From Streptomyces hygroscopicus (GTDB lineage Bacteria; Actinomycetota; Actinomycetes; Streptomycetales; Streptomycetaceae), in contig CP018627.1 in assembly GCA_002021875.1 (NCBI GenBank), forward strand, positions 930,001-994,000: a stretch of DNA of 64,000 nt, given 5' to 3'. Position numbers and translations under genes: made by a program. This document shows, one piece after another, positions 1-8,065 of this stretch (positions are counted from its first letter, which is position 1; every line of letters begins with the position of its first letter). The notes beneath the pieces are model-generated. The model did no database searches. It was not told the origin of the DNA and saw only the letters and a list, made by a program, of their open reading frames with translations.

Positions 1-611
1 ACGTCCCCGTAGAACGCCAGCTGGTCCATGCGCTCGGCATGGGTCCAGGGGCTTCCGTAGAAGCCCTCGATCACCCCGCGCAGCGGCATCAGCGGATGGT
101 CCGCGACGGAGACGGACGCGATGGTCCGGTGGCCGGATACCAGCTGACGCAGCGTCTGCGCGGCGTAGTACGTCCCGTCCGAGTCGGCGCCCGCGAGCGC
201 CACCGACGCGCGTCCCGCGGCGAGGGCGTAGCCCTCGGCGGGAAGCTCACCGGGCACCCGTCCCCCGGCGGCCCGGAGTGCCCGCACCACCCGTGCGTCG
301 GTGATCCGGCCGACGGTCACGGTCAGCTTCGGCCCGGGGCCGTCCTGGATCCGCGAGGCCCCCGCGCGGCGCAGCACGGAGGTGACGAGATCACGTGTCG
401 GACGGTCCACACCGTCCGCGACGACGAGGCGGACACGGGCGGGGACGCGGACGTCCGCTCCGATGCGGGACATCTCCTGCGGGTGCGGGGTGACGACCGG
501 CAGCGGCCCAGGGGCGGTGACCGCGGTGGCGGCCACGCCGGTGGGCAGCAGCAGGGCGAGGAGGGTGAACAACACCGTGACGCTGGCCAGGGTGCTGGAG
601 CGACTGCGCAT
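1..611 (-). CDS. Secreted GH84-type beta-N-acetylglucosaminidase, N-terminal part (cut by window edge)
   Basis: The reading frame opens at ATG 609-611 and stays open to the left edge, so only about 203 N-terminal residues are present. It begins with a signal peptide: basic MRSRSS, a hydrophobic stretch to about residue 26, and an Ala-rich cleavage region. Residues about 35-165 have the look of the GH20b-like domain that precedes GH84 catalytic domains (VVTPHPQEM, then TYYAAQTLRQL). The visible end reads RGVIEGFYGSPW followed by TH..RMDQLAFYGD, which is the hallmark opening of the GH84 / NAGidase barrel in hyaluronidases and O-GlcNAcase-like enzymes. The catalytic Asp pair lies off the window. 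Expected role: extracellular release of GlcNAc from glycans. It sits at the head of a glycan-enzyme neighbourhood. GH20 is an alternative, but the EGFYG motif favours GH84. Confidence 0.85.
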   Translation of the reverse strand, partial: MRSRSSTLASVTVLFTLLALLLPTGVAATAVTAPGPLPVVTPHPQEMSRIGADVRVPARVRLVVADGVDRPTRDLVTSVLRRAGASRIQDGPGPKLTVTVGRITDARVVRALRAAGGRVPGELPAEGYALAAGRASVALAGADSDGTYYAAQTLRQLVSGHRTIASVSVADHPLMPLRGVIEGFYGSPWTHAERMDQLAFYGD

Positions 612-828
612 GGGACATCTTCTCCGTGGCGTTCGGTGGCCTTCGGGGGCGGTGCCGTGCGGTGATGCCGGGCGTGTGCGGTGTGCCGTGCGCGGTACGG
701 GCCCCGGCGGGGCTCGGCGTATCCCTACCCAGCGGTGAGCGCGGATGATCGGGCCGGTCACCGGTCGTCAGTTGCCGTGTGGGTCGGGTGATGTGAGAGC
801 CGGGCGCCAGGCCGGACCGACGCGCCCG

Positions 829-1278
829 TCAGTCCTCGAGCAGCGCGTCGACCACACGGCCGAAGAGCAGACGGCCGGACCAGACCGTGGGCGGGTCGAA
901 CAGCCGGGGCAGCCCCCGTAGCCGCGCCTCCTCACGCCACACCACCTCGGACCCGCCGTCGCGGGGACGCACCTCGATCTCGGCCCATCCGAGGACCACT
1001 GAGCCGCGCTTCTCCAGCCTGCAGATACCGGGAGTGTCACCGGCCAGCGGGGCACCGGCGGGTGGGTCCCAGCGCACGACCTCCATGGGGTCGTCGAATC
1101 CGGCGCGGCCGACTCCGGTGCGCACCACGACCACGGTGCCCACCCGGGTCGGCCCCGCCGGACGGACGGTGACGCCGCTCAGTGGTACATGGGCGCCGTG
1201 GCGCGGCCAGTCGGTGAGCCGTCGCCAGGTCTCGCCGACGGGCAGGGGGGTGCGCCGCTGGATACGGAAGTGGGCCAC
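829..1278 (-). CDS. SRPBCC-family (polyketide cyclase/dehydrase-like) protein
   Basis: About 149 residues from a GTG start giving (V)AHFRIQRRTPL. The frame is open upstream to a GTG at 1344, but that adds residues with no family resemblance. The pattern fits the START/SRPBCC helix-grip fold that binds hydrophobic ligands: an opening strand, then TWRRLTDWPRHGAHVPL, then a central strand block ending in alternating WREEARLRGLPRLFD. No catalytic residues can be assigned. It is monocistronic and divergent from the GH28 gene, sharing a 202-bp upstream region. Function unknown; a ligand-binding or toxin-like SRPBCC role is only family inference. Confidence 0.7.
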   Translation of the reverse strand: MAHFRIQRRTPLPVGETWRRLTDWPRHGAHVPLSGVTVRPAGPTRVGTVVVVRTGVGRAGFDDPMEVVRWDPPAGAPLAGDTPGICRLEKRGSVVLGWAEIEVRPRDGGSEVVWREEARLRGLPRLFDPPTVWSGRLLFGRVVDALLED

Positions 1279-1312
1279 AGCGGGATCGTAGGTGATCGGC
1301 GGCCGGAGACCA

Positions 1313-1340
1313 TTGACAGCTCGTATCCGCCTGTTACTTT
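1313..1340 (+). promoter_or_regulatory. Sigma-70-type promoter for the GH28 gene
   Basis: A perfect -35 hexamer TTGACA at 1313-1318 is followed, after 16 bp, by TACTTT at 1335-1340, which fits the TANNNT -10 pattern of the principal streptomycete sigma factor. It lies 140 bp upstream of the GH28 start, leaving a 5' leader that contains the palindrome at 1419-1434. Confidence 0.5.
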
Positions 1341-1418
1341 CCACAGAGGAGAGAGATCCTACCTTTTCTGGCTCGCATCGAGAAATGCCGCCCCAGCAAG
1401 GGGATCATTGCAGGTCAA

Positions 1419-1434
1419 TTAGGTCCAGACCTAA
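1419..1434. promoter_or_regulatory. DasR-like (dre-type) palindromic operator
   Basis: TTAGGTC-CA-GACCTAA is a perfect 7+2+7 palindrome whose core GGTCNNGACC is that of the GntR-family DasR box (roughly TGGTCTAGACCA). It lies in the 5' leader, between the promoter at 1313-1340 and the ATG at 1481, a classic roadblock position. DasR represses amino-sugar and glycanase genes and releases DNA on binding GlcN-6-P-type ligands. The flanking base differs from the dre consensus (A in place of T before GGTC), so another GntR or ROK regulator is possible. Confidence 0.5.
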
Positions 1435-1480
1435 CAACACGTCGGATCTCCACGGCTCCACAGGAGAAGGAGAACGAGAG

Positions 1481-2998
1481 ATGAAGAGACTCGCCGCAGG
1501 CGCGGCGCTCGCACTCGCCGCCGTCTTCGGGTTATCGCAGGTGCCCCAGGCGACCGCCGCCCCCGCACCCGAGGAGGCCGCCGCCGCGGCCCCGGTGTTC
1601 AGCGTGATGGACTACGGCGCGAAGGCCGACGGTTCGAGCAATGACTCCGCCGCCATCGACAAGGCCATCACGGCGGCCAACAGCGCCGGAGGCGGGATCG
1701 TCCGCTTCCCGTCGGGTCAGTACAAGTCCAAGAACACCGTCCACCTCAAGAGCGAGGTGACCCTCCAGCTGGACTCCGGGGCCACGATTCTCGGTTCGAG
1801 CGCGGACACCTACGACAAGGCCGAGTCCAACCCGAACGACGGCTACCAGGACTACGGCCACAGCCACTTCCACAACGCGATGTTCTACGGCGACAAGCTC
1901 ACCGACATCGGGTTCACCGGCTCGGGAACCATCGACGGCGCGGGCAACCTCATCACCGGGAACCCCGACTCCGGCGAGGCGGACAAGATCATCTCCCTGA
2001 CCCGCTGCGACGGGCTGACCCTCGACGGGATCACCCTGCGGCGCGGTGGCCACTTCGCGGCCCTCATCAACGGCTGCAAGAACGTGACCTCGGACCACCT
2101 CACCATCGACACGGCGAGCGACCGCGACGGCTGGAACATCATCAGCACCACCAATGTCACGGTCACCAACGCCAATATCGCCGCCAATGACGACGCGCTC
2201 GCCTTCAAGAGCGATTACGCCCTGGGCGCCAAGCTGCCCAACGGCCAGGTGCGGGTGACCGATTCACATCTCTCCGCGAAATGCTGCAACGCCCTGATGT
2301 TCGGCTCCGAAACCTGTGGTGACTTCACGGACTACGTCTTCCAGGGCATCACCATCACCGGTGCGGACAAGTCCGGGCTCGGCATGGTCTCGATGGACGG
2401 CGCCAACATCTCCGATGTGCACTATCGCGACATCACCATGACCAATGTGCACTCCCCCATCATGCAGAAGATCGGGACGAGAAAACGGTGCGGGGGAAAT
2501 CCGGGAGTCGGCCACATCAGCGACATCACCTACGACAACATCACCGGCACCGGTAACACCCCCTCCTTCAGCCCGACGCTGTGGGGCGAGTCCGGTGGCA
2601 ATCACATCAGCGGTGTGACCTTCAACCACGTCAATCTCACCGTGCCCGGCGGCAACGGCACCATGTCCACCGGTGTTCCCAGCAATGACTCCGACGACTA
2701 CAACCCGAAGAGCATCGGCACCCGTCCCGCCTTCGGCTGGTATCTGCACAACGCGGACCACATCACGTTCAACGACAGCTCGGTCAAGTTCGCCAAGAAC
2801 GACGGCCGTCCGGCGGTCATCGCCAACTCCGGGACCGCGCTGCGCTTCAACCGCTTCACCGCACAGCGCGGCAGCGACAGCCCGGCGGACGTCATCCTCC
2901 AGGACGTGTCGGGCTACTGCCTCGCCGACAGCGCCAACACCTCTGGCGGCGCACTGCGGGTGAGCACCGGCGGATCCAGCGAGGACTGCTCGTCATAA
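1481..2998 (+). CDS. Secreted GH28-like (polygalacturonase/pectate-lyase-fold) glycanase
   Basis: 505 residues from ATG 1481, with AGGAGAAGG 11 bp upstream. Signal peptide over residues 1-28 (MKRLAAGAALALAAVFG..., cleavage near ATAAPA). The mature part opens with FSVMDYGAKADGSSNDSAAI, the N-terminal signature of the pectate-lyase/GH28 right-handed beta-helix, and continues as repeated short coils. GIDGAG-like (TIDGAGNLI) and ANDDALAFKSD, in the position of the GH28 NTDD...AIKS active-site block, are visible; the Thr of NTDD is replaced. Cysteine pairs (CCNA, ETCGD, KRCGG) suggest disulfides. Leu18 is encoded by TTA (1532-1534), a bldA-type control point in the signal peptide. Substrate not assignable; pectic or other uronic/amino-sugar polymers are possible. 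Convergent with the GH113-like gene. Confidence 0.8.
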   Translation: MKRLAAGAALALAAVFGLSQVPQATAAPAPEEAAAAAPVFSVMDYGAKADGSSNDSAAIDKAITAANSAGGGIVRFPSGQYKSKNTVHLKSEVTLQLDSGATILGSSADTYDKAESNPNDGYQDYGHSHFHNAMFYGDKLTDIGFTGSGTIDGAGNLITGNPDSGEADKIISLTRCDGLTLDGITLRRGGHFAALINGCKNVTSDHLTIDTASDRDGWNIISTTNVTVTNANIAANDDALAFKSDYALGAKLPNGQVRVTDSHLSAKCCNALMFGSETCGDFTDYVFQGITITGADKSGLGMVSMDGANISDVHYRDITMTNVHSPIMQKIGTRKRCGGNPGVGHISDITYDNITGTGNTPSFSPTLWGESGGNHISGVTFNHVNLTVPGGNGTMSTGVPSNDSDDYNPKSIGTRPAFGWYLHNADHITFNDSSVKFAKNDGRPAVIANSGTALRFNRFTAQRGSDSPADVILQDVSGYCLADSANTSGGALRVSTGGSSEDCSS

Positions 2999-3040
2999 CC
3001 GACGCTCGTCATCATCGACGGCAGTCGACCACACCCCCCG

Positions 3041-4063
3041 TCACCCCCGCCACCAGCGGCGCAGCACCTGCTCGGCGGGTTTGCCATGGGGGGTGTAGGC
3101 CAGCCGCGGCGCGGTCTCGCCGCTGTCCGGCCAGTCGTCCCACATCCACCAGCACACCCCGGCCCACCACGGCCGGCCGTCGAAGGCGGTCAGCAGCGCT
3201 TCATACGCGGCGGACTGCTCATCCACCGCCGCGCGCTCGCTGACGGTCCAGGAGTACGGCGCGGCGACGGCGCCCCGCTGGCTGACGTAGCCGGCCTCGG
3301 TGAACAGGATCTTCTTGTCCCATCGGGCGGAGAACGCGGCGAGTTCGGCGACGATCGGCTTCCAGCCCTTCGCCAGCCGCGCGGGGTCGTCGGTGGCGGA
3401 GCCGGCCAGCGGCCAGTAGGCGTCGATGCCGATCAGATCGAGTGAGCCCCAGAACCGGATCCGGGTGTACTCGTCGTAGTTGGCGGCGTAGGTCAGCGGG
3501 CCGTCGTAGGTGTCGCGCACCGCGGCGATCACATCGGTCCAGCGGCGCCGGTCGGCGGAGGTCCCGGCCAGTTCGGTGCCGACGGCGAACTGCTCCACGT
3601 CCAGTTCGTCGGCCAGCCTGGCGTAGTGGGTGATGAAGCGCCGGTACGCGGTGAACCAGGCGTCCGGGTCGGTGGGCCGGATCCCGGCCCGGTCCCCGCC
3701 GTCCACCAGGTCCACATGCGGTTTGAGCATCACCTTCAGCCCGGCACCATGGGCCAGGCCGACGATCCGCCGCACACTGCGGTCGCTCGCGGTCTCCTCG
3801 GTGGTGTGCATCGTGGCGCGCCGGGTCCCGTTCTGGTACCAGGTGGGGGTGAAGACCACCCATCCGGCGCCGGTGCCGGCGATCTGCCGCAGATAGCGGC
3901 GGGCCTCGGGGCGGTCGTAGTCGTCGGTGTTCCAGGCGGGCAGCGTGATGCCCCGCACCTGGCCATGGGGGGTGGGCGGGTCGTCGTCCCCACCGGCCGA
4001 GCATCCGGTCAGGACGGCGACGGCGGCGGTGACCGCCGCGGTCGCGCGCCTCAGCGCTCTCAT
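3041..4063 (-). CDS. GH113-like TIM-barrel glycoside hydrolase lipoprotein
   Basis: 340 residues from ATG 4063; an upstream in-frame ATG at 4087 is rejected because the lipoprotein signal starts at MRALRRATAAVTAAVAVLTGC. LTGC at residues 17-20 is a lipobox, so the protein should be anchored outside the membrane. The mature part begins GITLPAW and runs through alternating strands and helices (GWVVFTPTWYQ, LKVMLKPHVDL). VGTELAGT supplies the expected general acid Glu and ILFTEAGY the nucleophile Glu, both at the strand ends used by GH113 mannanase-like enzymes. It lies 112 bp downstream of the DUF2334 gene on the same strand, so the two probably form an operon that trims an exported polysaccharide. 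GH5/GH113-clan membership is firm; substrate is not. Confidence 0.78.
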   Translation of the reverse strand: MRALRRATAAVTAAVAVLTGCSAGGDDDPPTPHGQVRGITLPAWNTDDYDRPEARRYLRQIAGTGAGWVVFTPTWYQNGTRRATMHTTEETASDRSVRRIVGLAHGAGLKVMLKPHVDLVDGGDRAGIRPTDPDAWFTAYRRFITHYARLADELDVEQFAVGTELAGTSADRRRWTDVIAAVRDTYDGPLTYAANYDEYTRIRFWGSLDLIGIDAYWPLAGSATDDPARLAKGWKPIVAELAAFSARWDKKILFTEAGYVSQRGAVAAPYSWTVSERAAVDEQSAAYEALLTAFDGRPWWAGVCWWMWDDWPDSGETAPRLAYTPHGKPAEQVLRRWWRG

Positions 4064-4175
4064 CGGGGCAGGGCCTTCCTCGGGCACGGGCCCGGGTGGT
4101 ACGTGACCGTTCCCGGCCCGCGCGGGGCGGACCGGGAACGGCCTGCGGACGGTATGACGGTGGATCAGGTGGCGC

Positions 4176-6038
4176 TCAGATCAGGCTCTCGGGGCTGACG
4201 AAGGTGTAGCCGAGGGCCAGGATGCCCTCGACGGTCTCCTTCAGCGGCTCGACCGGCTGGTAGGGGTGGTAGTAGAAGCTGGCGAAGCCGTCCCGTACGG
4301 CCAGGTTGGCCTTGGCGTTGTTGATCAGGTCGGCCGCCAGCCGGGGCGGGTTGTTGTTGTGGGCCTCGGGCTCGTAGCTGCCCAGGTTCTCCGGGATCAC
4401 CTTGGTGCCGTAGACGTCGGTGACCGGGTACGGGAAGAACTGCCCGAGGTAGCGGCTGGAGTCGGTCGGGGCGCCGGAGAGAGTGCCCGAGAAGTACAGC
4501 GGACGCTCCATGCGGGCCGCGAAGTTCTGCGCGAACACCTTGTAGTCGGTGGCCGAGGCCGCGTAGTGCGGAGTGGTCCACAGCTTCGGCGTGGGCAGGC
4601 CCACCCGCGTGAACTCGGCCAGGGCGGCGGTGACCCGGCCCTGTGCCCACTCCGCGGAGTCCTCGGTCGCCGGGCCGTCGTAGACCACCGTGTCGGTGGC
4701 GTCCACATGGGCCCGGAAGAACTCGAAGTCGTCGGCGGTCAGCCCGTTGTACGGGTTGTCGACGTTGCCGTACTGATGGGTGTAGCCGTGGTCCATCAGC
4801 ACCGCGCCGTTGTTGAGCATGTACTTGAGGGTGTTCACCAGCGCCGGGCGCTGGGCAAGGCGCACGGTGCGCGCCACGCCGTTGTTCTGCACGCCCTTGG
4901 GGTCGCTGTAGACCGGGATGACATTGATGCCGTAGGCGATGTTCTTCGACTTCAGGTAGTCCGCGACCGCCCGCAGGCTGGTGGTGTCCGAGAGCGGGGT
5001 GATGTCCTCCAGGCGCACCATGGCCCGGTGCTGCTCGGCGGTCTCGGGAGCCAGCGCGTCGAAGAGCAGGTCCTGGAAGGCGATGATCCGGTCGGCCTCG
5101 GAAACGTAGGTGAAGGGGATCTCACCGACGTAGGTCAGGTTGCCGGAGCGGATCGCCCACGGGGAGGTCTTCTCCGCGCCACCGGCCGTGTCGACCGCCT
5201 GGGCCAGCTCGGTCACCGGCGCGTTGTCCCCACCGGGTGTGATGTGGGGGTGCAGGACACCGGCGTCCTGGCCCGCCGGAATCTTCCGGGTCAGGTCCTG
5301 GCCCTTGTAGGCCACCTTGGTGATCTCGCCGACGCTGCCGTCCACGTCGTAGAACGACGAGGTCGGATCCCAGCCGTACCGGTACGCGAACTCCTGCAGG
5401 CTGACGGAGTTCGCCATGTTCCAGATGTTCTCGCCGACCCAGATCACCGGCCGCTCGGAGAGCAGGGTGTCCAGGTAGAAGTCCTCCGGTACGGCGTCGG
5501 GGATCTCGTCGCCGTAGTAGGTGGAGCCGATGTAGACGGTGGCGTCGTAGCTCTCCATCAGGCCGGAGGTGTACTCCTGGACCGGCTTTGAGGTCACGGT
5601 GCCGAAGTGGCCGCCGAGGTTGGCCACGCCCATCGCGTACAGCTCACCGAGGTGTCCGTACGGGCCCGCCGTGTCGTACAGCACCAGCGTCTTGGCCTGG
5701 CCCGGCTCGGGGGCCCGCGGTGCGCGTTTCGCGTGCGGTCCGGTGGCCCGGAGCGACCGCCGGAGCTGCTTCGATGTCCGTTTTTCGCCGGTGTGGCTTC
5801 CGGCCATCTCGGCGCGGCGCTCACGGTCGGCGGACCGCTGGGCGGCCGCCCAGCCCTTGAGGTCCTTGCCGTTCACACCGGTCGCGGGGCTCTGTGCCGC
5901 CGACCTGTCGGCGTCCCCCCGGCCCTCGCGGGCCGCCGCCGCGGAAGGCGCCAAAAAGCCGCCGCCCAGCAGGGCGGTGATGGCGAGGGCGATCAACGCC
6001 AGCCAGGCCGGCCGTGCTCTTCTTAAGGGTTCCGTCAT
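4176..6038 (-). CDS. Secreted DUF2334 (polysaccharide-deacetylase-like) protein
   Basis: 620 residues from ATG 6038; the frame also opens at 6056, but that codon lies inside the GAGGGGGG ribosome binding site of the chosen start. N-terminal signal (ALIALAITALLGGGFLAPSAAAA), then a charged linker. Residues about 100-330 form an N-terminal alpha/beta region (KTLVLYDTAGPYGHLGELYA). The DUF2334 deacetylase-like domain follows: VRLEDITPLSDT supplies the metal Asp, and LMDHGYTHQYGN the paired His, typical of the carbohydrate esterase 4-like fold. Expected role: de-N-acetylating a surface polysaccharide. It heads the operon with the GH113 lipoprotein and is divergent from the GT2/epimerase operon, sharing a regulatory region with three phased repeats. 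Confidence 0.8.
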   Translation of the reverse strand: MTEPLRRARPAWLALIALAITALLGGGFLAPSAAAAREGRGDADRSAAQSPATGVNGKDLKGWAAAQRSADRERRAEMAGSHTGEKRTSKQLRRSLRATGPHAKRAPRAPEPGQAKTLVLYDTAGPYGHLGELYAMGVANLGGHFGTVTSKPVQEYTSGLMESYDATVYIGSTYYGDEIPDAVPEDFYLDTLLSERPVIWVGENIWNMANSVSLQEFAYRYGWDPTSSFYDVDGSVGEITKVAYKGQDLTRKIPAGQDAGVLHPHITPGGDNAPVTELAQAVDTAGGAEKTSPWAIRSGNLTYVGEIPFTYVSEADRIIAFQDLLFDALAPETAEQHRAMVRLEDITPLSDTTSLRAVADYLKSKNIAYGINVIPVYSDPKGVQNNGVARTVRLAQRPALVNTLKYMLNNGAVLMDHGYTHQYGNVDNPYNGLTADDFEFFRAHVDATDTVVYDGPATEDSAEWAQGRVTAALAEFTRVGLPTPKLWTTPHYAASATDYKVFAQNFAARMERPLYFSGTLSGAPTDSSRYLGQFFPYPVTDVYGTKVIPENLGSYEPEAHNNNPPRLAADLINNAKANLAVRDGFASFYYHPYQPVEPLKETVEGILALGYTFVSPESLI

Positions 6039-6098
6039 GCTCTTTACCCCCCTCATTCGGGTCCCGCATTGCAGGGAACGAGACAGCGGGAAAACAGC

Positions 6099-6160
6099 GG
6101 ATCATGGCCGATTACGGCCTGAGGATCATGGCCGGACACCGCGCATGGATCATGGCCGGT
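6099..6160. repeat. Three direct repeats with exact 24-bp phase in a divergent promoter region
   Basis: GGATCATGGCCG occurs at 6099, 6123 and 6147, three copies with starts exactly 24 bp apart (a little over two helical turns). They sit in the 351-bp divergent region between the DUF2334 gene (starting 6038, leftward) and the small membrane protein/GT2 operon (starting 6390, rightward). Regular phasing suggests a regulator binding cooperatively on one DNA face. Nothing else coding is seen between 6039 and 6389; the rest is AT-richer leader. Confidence 0.5.
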
Positions 6161-6389
6161 TCCCCACCGAATTTCCACCAGCGGGATCACTGAACTCAAC
6201 AATCCGGTGATTGTTCTGACGATTCGCGCCGCCTGTCAATGGGGCCGATGGGGCAGAAAATTACGCCTTGAAAGTTCAACTGAAGCTCACCTTCGGCCGT
6301 GTTGGGTCTGGTACCTTCCGTAAGCGCGCAGAGGTCGGCCCGTTGGGGAGGCGTCCGGCACTCCTGCGCCAACTAAGGTGGGGGGACCG

Positions 6390-6632
6390 ATGTACGGTAG
6401 GTCTGCTGTGGGATCAGTGCTGCCCTTGGTCGGCCTGGCCGCGGCACCGGAAATGATTCCTGGAATTCCGGTTGCCAGGGCTTTGCAGGCAACCGCCGGG
6501 GCGGGATTCCTGTTGTACTGCCTCATTGTTCTCGGCCTGTTGCTGGCTCGAATACGATTACGTGCCCGCCCCTCCGCGACCGGTTCCAGGCCCCCCGTGG
6601 CCAAGGACCTGTCCGCGGTGGACCGGACGTGA
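6390..6632 (+). CDS. Small membrane protein coupled to the GT2 synthase
   Basis: 80 residues from ATG 6390, preceded by AAGGTGGGGGG. The sequence has two hydrophobic segments (GSVLPLVGLAAAPEMI-like and GAGFLLYCLIVLGLLLA) and a basic, Pro-rich tail. Its TGA at 6630-6632 overlaps the GTG of the GT2 gene by 4 bp (GTGA), so the two should be translated together. No family recognised. By position it could be a small subunit or stabiliser of the membrane synthase, as small proteins often accompany processive GT2 enzymes; that is inference. Confidence 0.65.
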   Translation: MYGRSAVGSVLPLVGLAAAPEMIPGIPVARALQATAGAGFLLYCLIVLGLLLARIRLRARPSATGSRPPVAKDLSAVDRT

Positions 6633-7870
6633 CCGATGAGCCCCTCATATGGGCCAGCGTCGCCATCATCGTGATGGCCGGTACCTACAACTTCGGTCTG
6701 TTCCTGCTGTCCCGGCGCCGGCTGCCGCACCGTTCCGGCTCCGGTGAACAACGCTTCTATGTCTTTCTGCTCGCCTGCCTGAACGAGGAGAAAGTGCTGG
6801 CCGAAAGCCTTGCGCGGATTACCGCCCTGCCCGCCGGAAAGTGCGTCGCCCTCGTCATCGACGACGCCTCCGACGACCGGACCGCCGAGATCGCCCGGTC
6901 CGCGGACCCCGAGCGGGTGTGGCTCCATCAGCGCAAGCTGCCGGGCGCCCGTCTCGGCAAGGGCGCCGCGCTCAACGACGGTGTGCGACTGCTGCGCGCT
7001 TCGGGGCTGCTCGGCGGCCGTGACCCGGACGATGTCATCGTCTGTGTGGTGGACGCGGACGGCCGGCTGGACCCGCATGTCATCGAGGCGGTCGACCCGT
7101 TCTTCAACGATCCGCGGACCGGGGCCACCCAGATCGGCGTCCGGATGTACAACCGCCGGGCCGGGCTGCTGGCCCGGATGCAGGACATGGAGTTCGTCGT
7201 CTACGGCGACATCTTCCAAAGCGCCCGCCGGTTCATCGGCAGCGTCGGCATGGGCGGCAACGGCCAGTTCATGCGGCTGTCCGCGCTCGACTCGCTGGGC
7301 GAGGACCCCTGGAGCGACAGCCTCACCGAGGACCTGGACCTCGGGGTGCGGCTGATCGCCCGGGGCTGGACCAATCAGCACTGCACCACGGCGGCCGTCT
7401 CCCAGCAGGCCGTACTGGATCTGCGGCGGCTGGTGCGCCAGCGGTCCCGCTGGTTCCAGGGGCATCTGCAGTCGGCCAACCTGGTCCCGCTGATCCTGCG
7501 GGAGGTGCCCGGCCGGGCCGCGATGGACCTCATCTACCACCTGTCCAGCCCGGTGCTGATCCTGCTCACCTCACTGCTGCCGCTGTCCTTCCTGGTGGCG
7601 GTCCTCGGCACGATCGCCGGTTCCCTCCAGGCCGGCCGGCCGCTGGTCTCCACCATGTGGTTCCTCGGCCCGTATCTGCTCTCGTTCACCGCGGCCTGGA
7701 TCTACGGCTTCGTCTACCGCCGGCGCGAATCCTCGCTCGGCACGCTCCACGCGGTACTGCTCGGCCACATCTTCGTGATCTACGGATACATCTGGTTCGC
7801 CGCGGGCTGGTGGGGATTGTGGCGGGCCGTCACCGGAAAGCGCACCTGGCTCAAGACCGCCCGCAGCTGA
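6629..7870 (+). CDS. Membrane processive family 2 glycosyltransferase
   Basis: 413 residues from GTG 6629. One N-terminal helix (IWASVAIIVMAGTYNFGLFLL) precedes a cytoplasmic GT-A domain: NEEKVLAESL, VIDDASDD, the metal-binding DXD as VDADG, then TEDLDLG and QRSRW, the ED and Q(Q/R)xRW motifs of processive synthases (hyaluronan, cellulose, PNAG type). Three or more C-terminal helices follow (LILLTSLLPLSFLVAVLG, GPYLLSFTAAWIYGF, LLGHIFVIYGYIWFAAG). It should polymerise and extrude a polysaccharide. The adjacent UDP-GlcNAc 2-epimerase points to a GlcNAc/ManNAc polymer; the DUF2334 and glycoside hydrolase neighbours fit later deacetylation and trimming. Confidence 0.88.
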   Translation: MTDEPLIWASVAIIVMAGTYNFGLFLLSRRRLPHRSGSGEQRFYVFLLACLNEEKVLAESLARITALPAGKCVALVIDDASDDRTAEIARSADPERVWLHQRKLPGARLGKGAALNDGVRLLRASGLLGGRDPDDVIVCVVDADGRLDPHVIEAVDPFFNDPRTGATQIGVRMYNRRAGLLARMQDMEFVVYGDIFQSARRFIGSVGMGGNGQFMRLSALDSLGEDPWSDSLTEDLDLGVRLIARGWTNQHCTTAAVSQQAVLDLRRLVRQRSRWFQGHLQSANLVPLILREVPGRAAMDLIYHLSSPVLILLTSLLPLSFLVAVLGTIAGSLQAGRPLVSTMWFLGPYLLSFTAAWIYGFVYRRRESSLGTLHAVLLGHIFVIYGYIWFAAGWWGLWRAVTGKRTWLKTARS

Positions 7871-7902
7871 CCCTCAGGCACGGCTTCGGCACCTCATGCA
7901 CG

Positions 7903-7966
7903 GCTGACGCACCGCACGCATCGCACGCTGACGCACCGCACGCACCGCACGCACCGCTGACGCACC
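7903..7966. repeat. Short tandem repeat (24-bp period) before the epimerase gene
   Basis: GCTGACGCACCGCACGCA begins at 7903 and again at 7927, each followed by a YCGCAC spacer, and a partial third copy (GCTGACGCACC) begins at 7956. The block lies in the 195-bp gap between the GT2 gene and the epimerase gene; no hairpin or ORF explains it. The epimerase gene has its own AAGGAGACCC site just before its start. Confidence 0.6.
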
Positions 7967-8065
7967 TCATGCACTGCCGGTTTCCCGCACGCCCTGCGCC
8001 ACCCCGCTTGTGCAGCTCCTTCCTTTTCGCTCCGCTTCATTTCACTCCTCTCGTCAAGGAGACCC

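Noticed and set aside
7903..7966. CRISPR-like repeats
   Set aside because: Period is 24 bp with only two full copies and no unique spacers; it is a simple tandem repeat.
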